DNA of 64,000 nucleotides from Candidatus Protochlamydia naegleriophila (GTDB lineage: Bacteria > Chlamydiota > Chlamydiia > Chlamydiales > Parachlamydiaceae). Below, piece after piece: positions 18,355-26,242 of this stretch (position 1 is its first letter; each line of letters begins with the position of its first letter). The notes below the pieces were generated by a model that ran no database searches, had not been told where the DNA came from, and saw nothing but the letters and a program-made list of their open reading frames with translations. Position numbers and translations under genes: made by a program. The DNA lies in the NCBI RefSeq assembly GCF_001499655.1, contig NZ_LN879502.1:2480001-2544000 (forward strand), given 5' to 3'.

Positions 18355-19554
18355 TCATTCCGGAAAAAGCATAATTACAGTAGTTGTATTATGGAAGCCG
18401 CTATACTGCCCCGCATCCATGGCAATTTCGCCGTAGGTTTCCCCGCCAATAAAAGGCAAATTCCCCAGCACTTTCTGTTTAGCCTTGACTGCTTGAGAAA
18501 ATTGTTCTTGTAAAATCATCGCTCGGCAAGCGCAATCAAAAATAACCGCTCCAGCCAATTTAACACCCTTAGAAGCATGTAAAGCCATTTCAGCTGCTTG
18601 TCTTGCCGAATCAATCTGGTCTTGCTGACTGCTATCCATGATTTTGACGACAGATCCTTCCATCATGGAACAAGTAAAATTGAGTGAGCCATCTGGATTG
18701 CACGAGGCCGGGAAGCGAATCTTGTAATCAGAATCCGGCCCTGTCATCAACCCCACTTCGTATTCGAGCAAATAGTTGGAAAGCTCTTTAGAATTAAGCT
18801 TATCAACATTGACTCCTCTTCCACTTAAGTGTTTACGGACATGATTCTTCCAAACCTCCAGAGCTGGTTGATGATCGAATTCATAAATCACATTATCTTT
18901 TGACTTAGTCACTGTCAAGGGCTGAGAAATGGGCTTATGCCCGTGTTTGCAAGAAATAATTACGGGTAAACGAGAAGCAAGCAGACAGGCGCTCATCGCA
19001 TTCGTCAGCACATGGCCATTGCCAAAGACGACTGTCTCGCGAAAATTCAGATTGTCCGCTGCTGCCGCTCCTGCAAATTTCACGTCAGGGCCGAGCACGC
19101 TCGATGCCGCCAACACGGTCTCCTCCCCCTTTCCAGCCAGTCCGTCGATAAATAAGATTGCAGCCTGATAAGGGTAGCCTTCAACTTCTTTAGGAAAGGC
19201 TTTAACCGCGTGTTCAACGGTTTTTAAAGGATCGCTCTTGATGTTTACTCCAACACCCGTAAAAAATCGATAGTCATCAGAAGCTATCATCGCACACGAA
19301 AGCCCCCTCTTATAGACCCCTTCATCCGAAAATTGACCGGCAGATGAACAGCCAATGATTGGAACGCTCTCCCCTACAACTTGCTTGACCCCTCTCAAAA
19401 CGGCTGCATATTCATATTTGTCCGAACAAAATAAGATGACTAACTGAGGAGATCGGGGCAGTTGAATTTTATCGACAGCTAATTGAGCTACTTCTTTGCC
19501 AGCCTCAAAGCCATCTTCTACCATAACCAGACTTGTGACAAATTGCGTCTTCAT
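18355..19554 (-). CDS. FIST N/C-domain sensory protein
   Basis: A 399-residue protein with the FIST layout. The FIST_N half (about 30-225) shows PQLVILFCSDKYEYAAVLRG, GESVPIIGCSSAGQFSDEGV and DVKFAGAAAADNLNF. The FIST_C half (about 235-380) ends with GAVIFDCACRAMIL, FIGGETYGEIA and the terminal HNTTTVIMLF. FIST is a predicted intracellular ligand-binding (amino acid) sensor domain found with signal-transduction proteins; here it stands without an output domain. A strong gaggag ribosome binding site precedes the ATG. With the downstream 77-residue gene it forms a two-gene operon. Confidence 0.88.
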   Translation of the reverse strand: MKTQFVTSLVMVEDGFEAGKEVAQLAVDKIQLPRSPQLVILFCSDKYEYAAVLRGVKQVVGESVPIIGCSSAGQFSDEGVYKRGLSCAMIASDDYRFFTGVGVNIKSDPLKTVEHAVKAFPKEVEGYPYQAAILFIDGLAGKGEETVLAASSVLGPDVKFAGAAAADNLNFRETVVFGNGHVLTNAMSACLLASRLPVIISCKHGHKPISQPLTVTKSKDNVIYEFDHQPALEVWKNHVRKHLSGRGVNVDKLNSKELSNYLLEYEVGLMTGPDSDYKIRFPASCNPDGSLNFTCSMMEGSVVKIMDSSQQDQIDSARQAAEMALHASKGVKLAGAVIFDCACRAMILQEQFSQAVKAKQKVLGNLPFIGGETYGEIAMDAGQYSGFHNTTTVIMLFPE

Positions 19555-19878
19555 ATCTCCTCAGTGGTTGACAACCGGAGTTGTATAGATTAATAGCCTG
19601 CAAAATGGCCTTTATACAAAGGCATCATGGCTTATCCCTAATCATAATTTATTAAGTAGCAAGGCAATGATTCTTAAATTTTTAGATACCAATCAAAAAA
19701 ACTTAATTATTTTGACAAACCGAATGATCGTCCCTACGGCCCATCACCTTACATATATTTTTTAAAGTTTTTAATCAATAAAACCATGCCGAAGTGCGAG
19801 GAGCTCGGATCGATGCTAAACAATTAAAAATCTTCATTCTGCGGCAGATATTCCGCCTCTCTTTACGACTTTCCTTTG
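19555..19878. other. Intergenic region between FIST and CinA-like genes
   Basis: 324 AT-rich bases upstream of the FIST gene. No coding frame, RNA gene or strong hairpin was recognised; it probably contains the FIST promoter. Confidence 0.5.
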
Positions 19879-20364
19879 CTATTTGTAGTTTCTAATCGAA
19901 AGCCATAGACGATTTAAAAGAGCCTCTGCCGCTTGAGCAATGATCGCCTCCCTTGAGCCCTCTAATTGAAAAGTCCACACCAAAGGAAGCTCTTGCCGTC
20001 TAGCTAAGGCAGCACAGATTGTTCCAATAGGCTTGCTTGCAGTTCCACCTCCCGGCCCAGCGATTCCGGAAACGGCTAAGCTATAATCACTACCAGTCAG
20101 CCGCAATACCTCTTGCGCCATTTGACTGGCAATAGGTTCGCTAATGGCGCCATATTCATTCAAGATCGACTCATCGATGCCAAGAAGCTTCACTTTCACC
20201 TCATTCGAATAGGCGACGATCGACCCCAAAAAATAATTCGAACATCCTGGCATGGACGTCAGGCGAGCCGCCAAAGCACCGCCCGTACAAGATTCGGCTA
20301 AACTTAAGGTCCATCCCTTTTCAATGAATGCGCTTTGAATATTTTTTACCAATGTATCAGACAT
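19879..20364 (-). CDS. pncC: Nicotinamide-nucleotide amidase (PncC/CinA C-terminal domain)
   Basis: Hydrolyses NMN to nicotinate mononucleotide in pyridine-nucleotide salvage. The 161 residues are exactly a CinA_C domain: SLAESCTGGALAARLTSMPG at residues 21-40, YFLGSIVAYSNEVKVKLLG, GAISEPIASQMAQ, and SGIAGPGGGTASKPIGT. The N-terminal CinA/MoCF domain of full CinA is absent, as in E. coli PncC. A gaagg sequence precedes the ATG. Single gene. Confidence 0.92.
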   Translation of the reverse strand: MSDTLVKNIQSAFIEKGWTLSLAESCTGGALAARLTSMPGCSNYFLGSIVAYSNEVKVKLLGIDESILNEYGAISEPIASQMAQEVLRLTGSDYSLAVSGIAGPGGGTASKPIGTICAALARRQELPLVWTFQLEGSREAIIAQAAEALLNRLWLSIRNYK

Positions 20365-20836
20365 ACAACCTTCAAAATTTTTTAATAATTAAATAGATTA
20401 AGATACAATTAGCGTAAATTGATAAAAAAGCCTGCTTATCAGTTGCGACCGATGCAAACGGTGATCGGTCGTTGGCGATTAAATACCTATCCCTTTTCAT
20501 GCAAATCCTTGCACAATTCGGCATCGGCTCTTCGAGTTTAAGAACCTTAAATCAAGTTTTACATTCGACAGGCAAACATATTTGAGTACAATCATTAACT
20601 CTCGTTTAGATGAGAAAATCAAAACGAGAATCTTCAAAAATTTAAATCGGCTTCTCGCAAAAACACAAGAAAAAATTCTCGAGAAATTTTTTACGATTGA
20701 ACAGATGATACACAACCAGTTAAGCCTGTTTTCACACACCAAAAAAATGTTCGCTTTGCAAACTTTTAGAGAAGATACGTAAATGGCGATTTCTCTCACA
20801 GTGAAACAAATGAGCGGGCCTAAAACCTGGCACTAA
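20365..20836. other. Intergenic region upstream of the Ppx/GppA gene
   Basis: Contains two overlapping open frames on opposite strands (about 20497-20799). The + frame would give a Lys/Leu-rich 66-residue protein from a TTG start. Neither has a ribosome binding site or a recognisable family, so I leave both uncalled. Confidence 0.45.
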
Positions 20837-20899
20837 ACTTGCAATGATATCTTCAGCTAGTCGATGGATGCGACAATCCATAGATGGAAAGGAGAGGTC

Positions 20900-21931
20900 A
20901 TGAGCCGTTTATTATGGTGGTTAATCGTTGTTTTATTAGTCGCCTTGTTAGCGTGGTTCTGGATACCTAAGCATGCAGTGGAATCGAGGGGTGAGGTGCG
21001 TGCCGCGCTAGATATTGGATCGGGTGCGACCAACTTAAAGGTTGCAAGAGTCGATCCACAAACAAACAAGATCATCTCTCAAATCTTTGAACAATCGATT
21101 CCCGTTCCCTATCAAAAGCATCTTGAGCAATCCGGGAATAACACGTTCGATAAAGAGGTGATGGATCAAGGCATTCGAGCCATTCGCGCTCTTAAAGAAG
21201 TAGCTGACAGCTATCAATCCAAAAAAGTGATTGCCGTCGCAACAGCCGCTTTTAGGCAAGCGACCAATGCTCAGGAATTTGCCAATGAAATCGAAAAGCA
21301 AACAGGCGTACAGGTTCGCATTATTAATCAAGATGATGAGGGTGTCTTAGCCTTTAGGGGTGCCCTAGCCTTGTCTTCAGCACAACCTGAAGAAACAGTC
21401 GTTTGGGACATTGGTGGAGGCAGTATGCAGCTGACTACCCTGACAGAAGCGGGTACATATTTAGTGGAAAAAGGCAAAACAGCTTCTATTCCCTTTAAAA
21501 ATGCGATCATTCAGCAAATCCAACAAAAGGATTTAAATGTTGTCCAAACACCTAATCCCATGAGCTTAGCCGATATGGATCAGGCCTTGCAATATGCGGG
21601 ATCGCTCGCCTTGCAAACGGATCCTTATATCAAAGAGAAAATCCTAGCTCCTACAACTAAAGTATTGGCTGTTGGAAGCTTATTTAACTACGGAATCAGA
21701 CCTGTAGTAGAGAACAAAAAAGATGTACAGGAAGGTGAGCTTGAAAAGGCTGTGCGGGCCATGGCAGGTAAAACCGATGAACAATTGCCTGGCGGGGCTT
21801 TAGCAGAAGTCGCTGTCTCTAATCCCTTATTGGTTCTCGGCTATATGAAAGCCCTTCAGATTCCACATGTTGAAGTGCTCCAAGTAAACAACGCCGATGG
21901 AGCGCTCACCTATCCCCCTTACTGGGAATAG
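20900..21931 (+). CDS. Ppx/GppA-family phosphatase, membrane-anchored
   Basis: A 343-residue member of the exopolyphosphatase/pppGpp phosphatase family (ASKHA ATPase fold). After an N-terminal membrane anchor (RLLWWLIVVLLVALLAWFWI) come the phosphate-1 loop ALDIGSGATNLKVARV, the VATAAFRQA block with its catalytic-region residues, NQDDEGVLAFRGAL (the family's EGE-like region) and the phosphate-2 motif VVWDIGGGSMQL. Most Ppx/GppA proteins are cytosolic, so the anchor is unusual. I start at 20900, where aaaggagag lies 3-4 bases ahead; the ATG 12 codons upstream has no site. A decayed copy of this gene's 5' end lies at 23904-24021. Substrate (polyphosphate or pppGpp) unknown. Confidence 0.85.
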   Translation: MSRLLWWLIVVLLVALLAWFWIPKHAVESRGEVRAALDIGSGATNLKVARVDPQTNKIISQIFEQSIPVPYQKHLEQSGNNTFDKEVMDQGIRAIRALKEVADSYQSKKVIAVATAAFRQATNAQEFANEIEKQTGVQVRIINQDDEGVLAFRGALALSSAQPEETVVWDIGGGSMQLTTLTEAGTYLVEKGKTASIPFKNAIIQQIQQKDLNVVQTPNPMSLADMDQALQYAGSLALQTDPYIKEKILAPTTKVLAVGSLFNYGIRPVVENKKDVQEGELEKAVRAMAGKTDEQLPGGALAEVAVSNPLLVLGYMKALQIPHVEVLQVNNADGALTYPPYWE

Positions 21932-22031
21932 TTGAGCCACTTCCATTCTTCTTTCCGGGCTCGCCCGCAACCGGGGCGAGCTTCTGACATTTACGCAAGC
22001 GTGAACTAATCTCAAGATTTAAACAGGCTCA

Positions 22032-23066
22032 TCAGGCTTCAAAGACCAGTCCCCAACAATAGGAGGCTTCCCGCCTTTTGATCTCATCAAACGGCACCTC
22101 TGTGATGCAATCGTCGTCACATTTTAGCCATTTATCTGTACCAAGAGTAGTTTCGATGCGGCGATAAAGATAGCTATGACGCATTCCTGCAAATGATTCT
22201 CGATTGCATTGAATCTGCATTAAGCGTAACGGAGCCCTATCCTCGCCCAATTCAAGACTTTCTTTCAAATCGACAGGATGTTGCTCATAGTTGACGCCTC
22301 CATTGTTTCCAACAGTCGTGCGTAAGATGTCAACTTTCCAAAGGGTTGGAAGCGCTTTATTTTGCTCCAGTGATTCTCGCAAGGCCTCATCGCGCGCTAC
22401 GAGCAGGGTGATGTCTTGCACCTCTCTTAGAGGCAAATTATCCAACGTTAGACGCAGATGACCAATCGGGGGCGCCGTCTCGGGATCAGGCCACATTTGA
22501 TAAAAGCCGCCACAAGTCTCTGAACCGATCGTAAAGTCCTCTTCTTCCAGCAAGAGCCGCAAAAAATGGTAAAATTCAAGCGAGTCGCAAGGAGGAGCAG
22601 AAAAAAGCAAAGGAAAAACACGCTCTAAAATTTTTGCAAAACGGGATGTCTGGTTCCATCCCAAAGCTCCTAACCTATCCTTCAACTCCCGAACTTCCCC
22701 AAGGCTTAAATTCACTCCTTGACGCAGCTTCTGAAGCGATTGGCAGAAAGCGTTTTGCAGCAGCTTTCTTTGTTGAAAGTGGCTGAGAGACTCGCCTGCC
22801 TGTCTATTCAGTGGTCGATTAAACATTTCATTATAAGCATCAGAGGCGGCTAAATCTTGCAGGACTAATGCCATATAGCACGTATTACCCCCATTGGGGA
22901 TGCTTCCTGGAGGCTGAAATCGATCAACAGGCAATAGCTCAAAGCCATTCAATAGAACAAAATCCTGCCTTTGAAAAAGCAGGTTTATTCGTTCTCGAAG
23001 CGAGTTGCAAGCAGCGGAAAAAACATGATAGCTGTGAATAAAAGGTGAAAGAATAACCTGCATCAT
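22032..23066 (-). CDS. USP-type (C19) deubiquitinase, candidate effector
   Basis: A 344-residue protein with the two signature boxes of ubiquitin-specific proteases. The Cys box is IPNGGNTCYMALVLQDL with catalytic Cys63 (family pattern GNTCYMNSxLQ). The His box near the C-terminus is RHSYLYRR (His297), followed by DKWLKCDDDCITEV, where Asp317 lies 20 residues after the His; human USP7 has His464 and Asp481 in the very similar KWCKFDDDVV. The terminal YCWGLVFE strand matches the YLLFYE end of USP domains. The expected activity is removal of ubiquitin from host proteins. Bacteria lack ubiquitin, so secretion into the amoeba host is inferred. It follows the Inc-like gene by eight bases. Confidence 0.82.
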   Translation of the reverse strand: MMQVILSPFIHSYHVFSAACNSLRERINLLFQRQDFVLLNGFELLPVDRFQPPGSIPNGGNTCYMALVLQDLAASDAYNEMFNRPLNRQAGESLSHFQQRKLLQNAFCQSLQKLRQGVNLSLGEVRELKDRLGALGWNQTSRFAKILERVFPLLFSAPPCDSLEFYHFLRLLLEEEDFTIGSETCGGFYQMWPDPETAPPIGHLRLTLDNLPLREVQDITLLVARDEALRESLEQNKALPTLWKVDILRTTVGNNGGVNYEQHPVDLKESLELGEDRAPLRLMQIQCNRESFAGMRHSYLYRRIETTLGTDKWLKCDDDCITEVPFDEIKRREASYCWGLVFEA

Positions 23067-23074
23067 GATTCAAC

Positions 23075-23422
23075 TCACAACTTGTTTTTGATTAAATAAT
23101 AACATAGGCCCACGACTGGAAGTGCGCCTGTAGCCAAACTCAATCCTGTCACAACGGGCGATACATTAAAAGCCGCTGCCAATCCAAATGCCGCAAATAC
23201 ACCCGCCCCAACTATGGCAACCGTCGCCGCAATAGCCAACACAGCCAAGGCCATTATGCCTTTTGCAAGTGTTCCGATTGCGCTCGCAGGCATTCCACTT
23301 GCCGCACGATTAGTCGGTAGAACGCAAACAGACTTGCCATTTGCAAAAGTGCCGGCCGGGCTAGACTGAGATACTGTCTGGAAGCTCGGGCTTGATGTTA
23401 TATTTTGAATAGAAAAGCTCAA
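23075..23422 (-). CDS. Inc-like bilobed hydrophobic protein (TTG start)
   Basis: About 115 residues. A Ser/Pro-rich N-terminal 40 residues (SSPSFQTVSQSSPAG) is followed by two hydrophobic lobes, IMALAVLAIAATVAIVGAGV and AFNVSPVVTGLSLATGALPV, with a short turn, and a basic tail KNKL. This matches the layout of chlamydial inclusion-membrane (Inc) proteins, which insert in the host-derived vacuole. The frame stays open upstream to 23644, but that part is Cys/Phe/Asn-rich noise. A TTG at 23422 with an aggtg sequence ahead is the best start. It is co-transcribed with the downstream USP gene. The Inc call rests on hydrophobicity only. Confidence 0.5.
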   Translation of the reverse strand: MSFSIQNITSSPSFQTVSQSSPAGTFANGKSVCVLPTNRAASGMPASAIGTLAKGIMALAVLAIAATVAIVGAGVFAAFGLAAAFNVSPVVTGLSLATGALPVVGLCYYLIKNKL

Positions 23423-23660
23423 CTTAACACCTATGTTGTTTAAATAAAAACAAAAATATAAACAAACATTATTAAGAAAATATAAATTATAATTACAATT
23501 CAAGCAAATAACAACTTTATATAAAACACTGCAATTAAGGGAAGTCGCTCCTTCGAACATGAGAGCAATTAATAATTTTTTAAAATCGACAGAAGGACAA
23601 ACCCAACTGAATACCATTTGAAAATTGGGGTACGGCAATCCCAAGCAGCCAACGCTTTAG

Positions 23661-23891
23661 AGCCAAGCTATTCCATTTCCCTCTGGCGTCTTTCAATTGA
23701 GACAGTTGATTGAAAAACATGGCTCGGTGGCCTGTTCAATATCAGAAGAGCTTGGTGAGCACGAAATCGTCATCGATAGAATCAATGATGATTTAGCCTC
23801 AATTCGCGATCCCTTTCACGGCTGGCACATTGAAATTCCAACCTCAGAACTATTAAAAAAAGTACCGATTCTCGACTCCACTGTTGTTTAA
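23661..23891 (+). pseudogene. Remnant of a papain-like/C39-type cysteine peptidase gene
   Basis: A 77-codon open stretch without a good start. It reads AIPFPSGVFQLRQLIEKHGS, then GEHEIVIDRINDD and IRDPFHGWHIEI. The HEIVIDRI...IRDP pattern resembles the His/Asp half of papain-fold (C39-like) peptidases found in bacterial toxins and effectors. The catalytic-Cys half is missing: an in-frame stop lies at 23658-23660 and the convergent Inc-like gene occupies the DNA upstream. I read it as the 3' end of a decayed gene. The family assignment is inferred from one motif. Confidence 0.4.
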
Positions 23892-23903
23892 TTTTATGAC
23901 ATT

Positions 23904-24021
23904 ACTTGCAATGACAGCTAGTCAATTATGCAGCAATCCATAGAGGGAAAGGAGAGTTCGTTTAGTAGGGTGGTTAATTACCATTTAGCCGCCTTGCTAG
24001 CACGGTTTTTGGATAAGCAAC
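23904..24021 (+). pseudogene. Decayed copy of the 5' end of the Ppx/GppA gene
   Basis: This stretch aligns with 20837-20963. Shared blocks include ACTTGCAATGA, CAGCTAGTC, CAATCCATAGA followed by GGAAAGGAGAG, TGGTGGTTAAT (GGGTGGTTAAT here) and GCCTTG(T/C)TAGC. It therefore covers the leader, ribosome binding site and membrane-anchor codons of the intact gene. The ATG and reading frame are destroyed (TTTAGTAGGG in place of ATGAGCCG). It is a non-functional partial duplication about 3 kb from its source. Confidence 0.7.
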
Positions 24022-24049
24022 TAATACATTTAGGGAAAGCTTAATCGCC

Positions 24050-24757
24050 TTATTTGTGATGGAGAACAACAAGCCCTTTGGCTTGCAGTTGAGGATGTTG
24101 GTTTATCCAACCAAAGCAAGTCTTCCCGAGCCGAATAGGGACGTTGACGCGGTTGTTTTCGACTAAGAATGGAGTGGCCGTCGTATGATCGCGCACCCAT
24201 TTTTGCATGCGCTTGAATAGGACCGTATTGGGGAATTCTTCGCTTTCACGCACCTGCTTAACTTGGCAAGCAGCATCTTGAAAAAGCTGAGGATAAGAAA
24301 ATTGAATTCCCCATTGAATACTATTTTGTCCAAGAACCATGGAGCGAAATTTCCCATCCACTGGAGAATAATCGAAACGGTGAGACTGCAATTGAATCAC
24401 TGGACGCTCTACTCGGATTAGTTTCTGCTGATTCGGTAAAACGACTTCGTACAATGCATCGGTACTTGTTGTGAACACTGTTGAAAAGTAGGGTCTCGCC
24501 CGCTGTTCGTCTGGAAACTCGCCGCGTTTCAGAGCCTCGATATAACGTCCATACTCAGTCAGAAAGGCTGCCTGCGTCATTTCCCCTTCTGCGGAAGGTA
24601 AAACGCCGCTGACAGAGAAAATCCAAAAATCTCCCAATGCCCGAAATAAATCCTCCATCTCATCAATATCGAGTAAAACCGGGCACTTCAGCCACTTAGA
24701 GGCTTGAAGTGGAGGGGCTGCTTTAAAACGGACTGAGAGAGGAGGATGAACAGACAT
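24050..24757 (-). CDS. Hypothetical protein, last gene of the nrdR-dksA-lspA operon
   Basis: A 235-residue soluble protein without signal peptide or membrane segments. Visible features: LSVRFKAAPPLQASKWLKCP, RPYFSTVFTTSTDALYEVV, RVERPVIQLQSHRFDYSP, SIQWGIQFSYPQL and a C-terminal GLVVLHHK. The alternating strands suggest an alpha/beta protein, but I recognise no family. Its start lies nine bases after lspA and there is no Shine-Dalgarno sequence, so translation is probably coupled to lspA. Confidence 0.7.
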   Translation of the reverse strand: MSVHPPLSVRFKAAPPLQASKWLKCPVLLDIDEMEDLFRALGDFWIFSVSGVLPSAEGEMTQAAFLTEYGRYIEALKRGEFPDEQRARPYFSTVFTTSTDALYEVVLPNQQKLIRVERPVIQLQSHRFDYSPVDGKFRSMVLGQNSIQWGIQFSYPQLFQDAACQVKQVRESEEFPNTVLFKRMQKWVRDHTTATPFLVENNRVNVPIRLGKTCFGWINQHPQLQAKGLVVLHHK

Positions 24758-24766
24758 AAGGAGACT

Positions 24767-25297
24767 TTAATCTTTAAACCAGGAAATGACAAACAAAAGT
24801 CCAATTCCTATTGAAATTGCACTGTCTGCCACATTAAAAATAGGGAAATCATATCCCCAAAAAACAAAATGAAGCATGTCAACGACATGGCCATACAAGA
24901 AAAAATCAGCAACATTGCCGACAGCCCCAGCGATGATCAAAATCAAGGGGATTTGCCAGCTAGAATCGCGGTTAAAACAAAAAAGATACACGCACAGCCC
25001 AGCAATTAATCCCATCCGCAAAATCACAAGGGGGAGCTGATAATTGCCAAACATTCCCCATGCTGCCCCTTTATTGGTCATGTGATTGATTGAAAATTCA
25101 ATCCCTCCCACATTTTTAAAGATGCCAATACCACCGTACGGATACCAATACGCAACAGAATCCATTAATGGAATAAACCGATAAACCAAAAATTTTGATA
25201 ATTGGTCGGCTAGCAAAATAGCCATACCGATCAAAATGGCTTGGTAAACAAGCTTCCTGCGGTTAGATGCCATGATGACAGGAGAATGCTCACACAT
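24767..25297 (-). CDS. lspA: Lipoprotein signal peptidase (LspA)
   Basis: Signal peptidase II, which cuts the signal peptide of prolipoproteins after lipid attachment at the inner membrane. Four hydrophobic helices are visible. The family blocks are ADQLSKFLVY, NKGAAWGMF, AGAVGNVADFFLYGHVVDML (first catalytic Asp) and FNVADSAISIG (second catalytic Asp). The 176 residues match the usual length. Two starts are possible, 25297 and 25273 (MASNRRK); neither has a strong ribosome binding site. The first begins right after the dksA stop, which favours coupling. It sits in the order nrdR-dksA-lspA, which I recall also being adjacent in Chlamydia. Confidence 0.95.
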   Translation of the reverse strand: MCEHSPVIMASNRRKLVYQAILIGMAILLADQLSKFLVYRFIPLMDSVAYWYPYGGIGIFKNVGGIEFSINHMTNKGAAWGMFGNYQLPLVILRMGLIAGLCVYLFCFNRDSSWQIPLILIIAGAVGNVADFFLYGHVVDMLHFVFWGYDFPIFNVADSAISIGIGLLFVISWFKD

Positions 25298-25299
25298 TA

Positions 25300-25665
25300 C
25301 TAGAGCAGGCCTTTTTCAAATTTGTCTTGCGCTTTAACCGTCATCGTCGCATAGGGAACGGCTTCTAAGCGTGCAATTGGAATGTCTTCTCCGGTAATAT
25401 CGCAGATGCCGTAAGTGTTCTCTTCCATTTTCTCTAAAGCACGGTCAATCTGTCTTAAAATGCCATATTCCTTGCTCGTCACCTCTAAACTAATCGTGCG
25501 ATCGAAATCGTCCGTTCCCTGATCTGCCTGATGCTGAGAATAACCAGTCGCCTCGTCAGGAGTCTTGACTTCTGCTGTCGATCCCTTTAACGAATGAGTC
25601 AACTGCAAGCGCATTTCCTCTAATCGCTTTTTAAACTTTGCAATTTCCGCCTTTTTTAGTGCCAT
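25300..25665 (-). CDS. dksA: DksA/TraR-family regulator without zinc-finger cysteines
   Basis: A 121-residue RNA-polymerase secondary-channel regulator of the DksA type. The coiled-coil N-terminal half contains the paired-helix region, the tip residues lying near ADQGTDDFDRT, and LEKMEENTYGICDITGEDIP leads into the C-terminal finger. In typical DksA the finger reads CxxC...CxxC. Here only Cys88 remains: the others are Thr91, Thr109 and Ala112. The protein must fold without zinc, like the Cys-poor DksA2 type. A gaggagg ribosome binding site precedes the ATG. It may act with ppGpp or independently; that is unknown. Confidence 0.88.
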   Translation of the reverse strand: MALKKAEIAKFKKRLEEMRLQLTHSLKGSTAEVKTPDEATGYSQHQADQGTDDFDRTISLEVTSKEYGILRQIDRALEKMEENTYGICDITGEDIPIARLEAVPYATMTVKAQDKFEKGLL

Positions 25666-25713
25666 GTTGCGCCTCCTCTTCAGTTGCGGCTTATCAATTA
25701 GCTAATATTTGGG

Positions 25714-25737
25714 GCCTGTCAAAATGTGACGACAGGC
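25714..25737 (-). terminator. Hairpin between nrdR and dksA
   Basis: GCCTGTC and GACAGGC form a perfect 7-bp stem with a 10-base loop just after the nrdR stop. No T-run follows on the minus strand, so it may attenuate or stabilise rather than fully terminate. Confidence 0.4.
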
Positions 25738-25753
25738 TCTAAAACAACGAAGC

Positions 25754-26242
25754 CTATAACAAACCCTTTAAATCGAGCAAGGATTTGTCTTCATCTTTCC
25801 ACTGAATTGTTTTGATGGCCTCTTCTAATTCCCCTAAATCTTTGAATCTCTTATACACACATGCAAAACGGATATACGCAATCGGATCTAGGGCTTGCAG
25901 GTGTTTCATGACCATCTCTCCTAAGCGTGTCGTGCTGATCTCTTGAACCTGCGCTTGCATTAACTCATTAGTAATATGCGCCGCTAAAACAATCACCTGA
26001 TCATGACTGATCTTCGTATGCCGACAAGCCGCTGCTAATCCATTGAGTAACTTCTGCTGCTGAAAATCTTCGTACGTTCCATCCCGCTTCTTAACTTGCA
26101 CGGTCAATTCAATGGTTTCAAACGTCGTAAAACGCTTAAAACAATTCAAACATTCACGCCTTCTCCGAATCGCATTCATTTCAGCTGCATCGCGAGAGTC
26201 CGTCACTTTCAGTCCCTCAAAGTGACAAAAGGGACACTTCAT
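25754..26242 (-). CDS. nrdR: Transcriptional repressor NrdR
   Basis: ATP/dATP-sensing repressor of ribonucleotide reductase genes. The N-terminal zinc ribbon shows MKCPFC, SRDAAEMNAIRRRRECLNC and FTTFETIEL (CxxC...CxxC). The ATP-cone follows (VKKRDGTYEDFQQQKLLNGL to about residue 135), with the typical YIRFACVYKRFKDL end. About 162 residues fits the family. I start at 26242 because ggagg lies eight bases upstream; an ATG six codons further up overlaps that site. It heads the nrdR-dksA-lspA cluster. The nrdBA genes lie 29 kb away in this window. Confidence 0.95.
   Translation of the reverse strand: MKCPFCHFEGLKVTDSRDAAEMNAIRRRRECLNCFKRFTTFETIELTVQVKKRDGTYEDFQQQKLLNGLAAACRHTKISHDQVIVLAAHITNELMQAQVQEISTTRLGEMVMKHLQALDPIAYIRFACVYKRFKDLGELEEAIKTIQWKDEDKSLLDLKGLL

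Noticed and set aside
20497-20799. Overlapping open frames on both strands
   Set aside because: AT-rich composition, TTG start for the + frame and no ribosome binding site; not distinguishable from chance.
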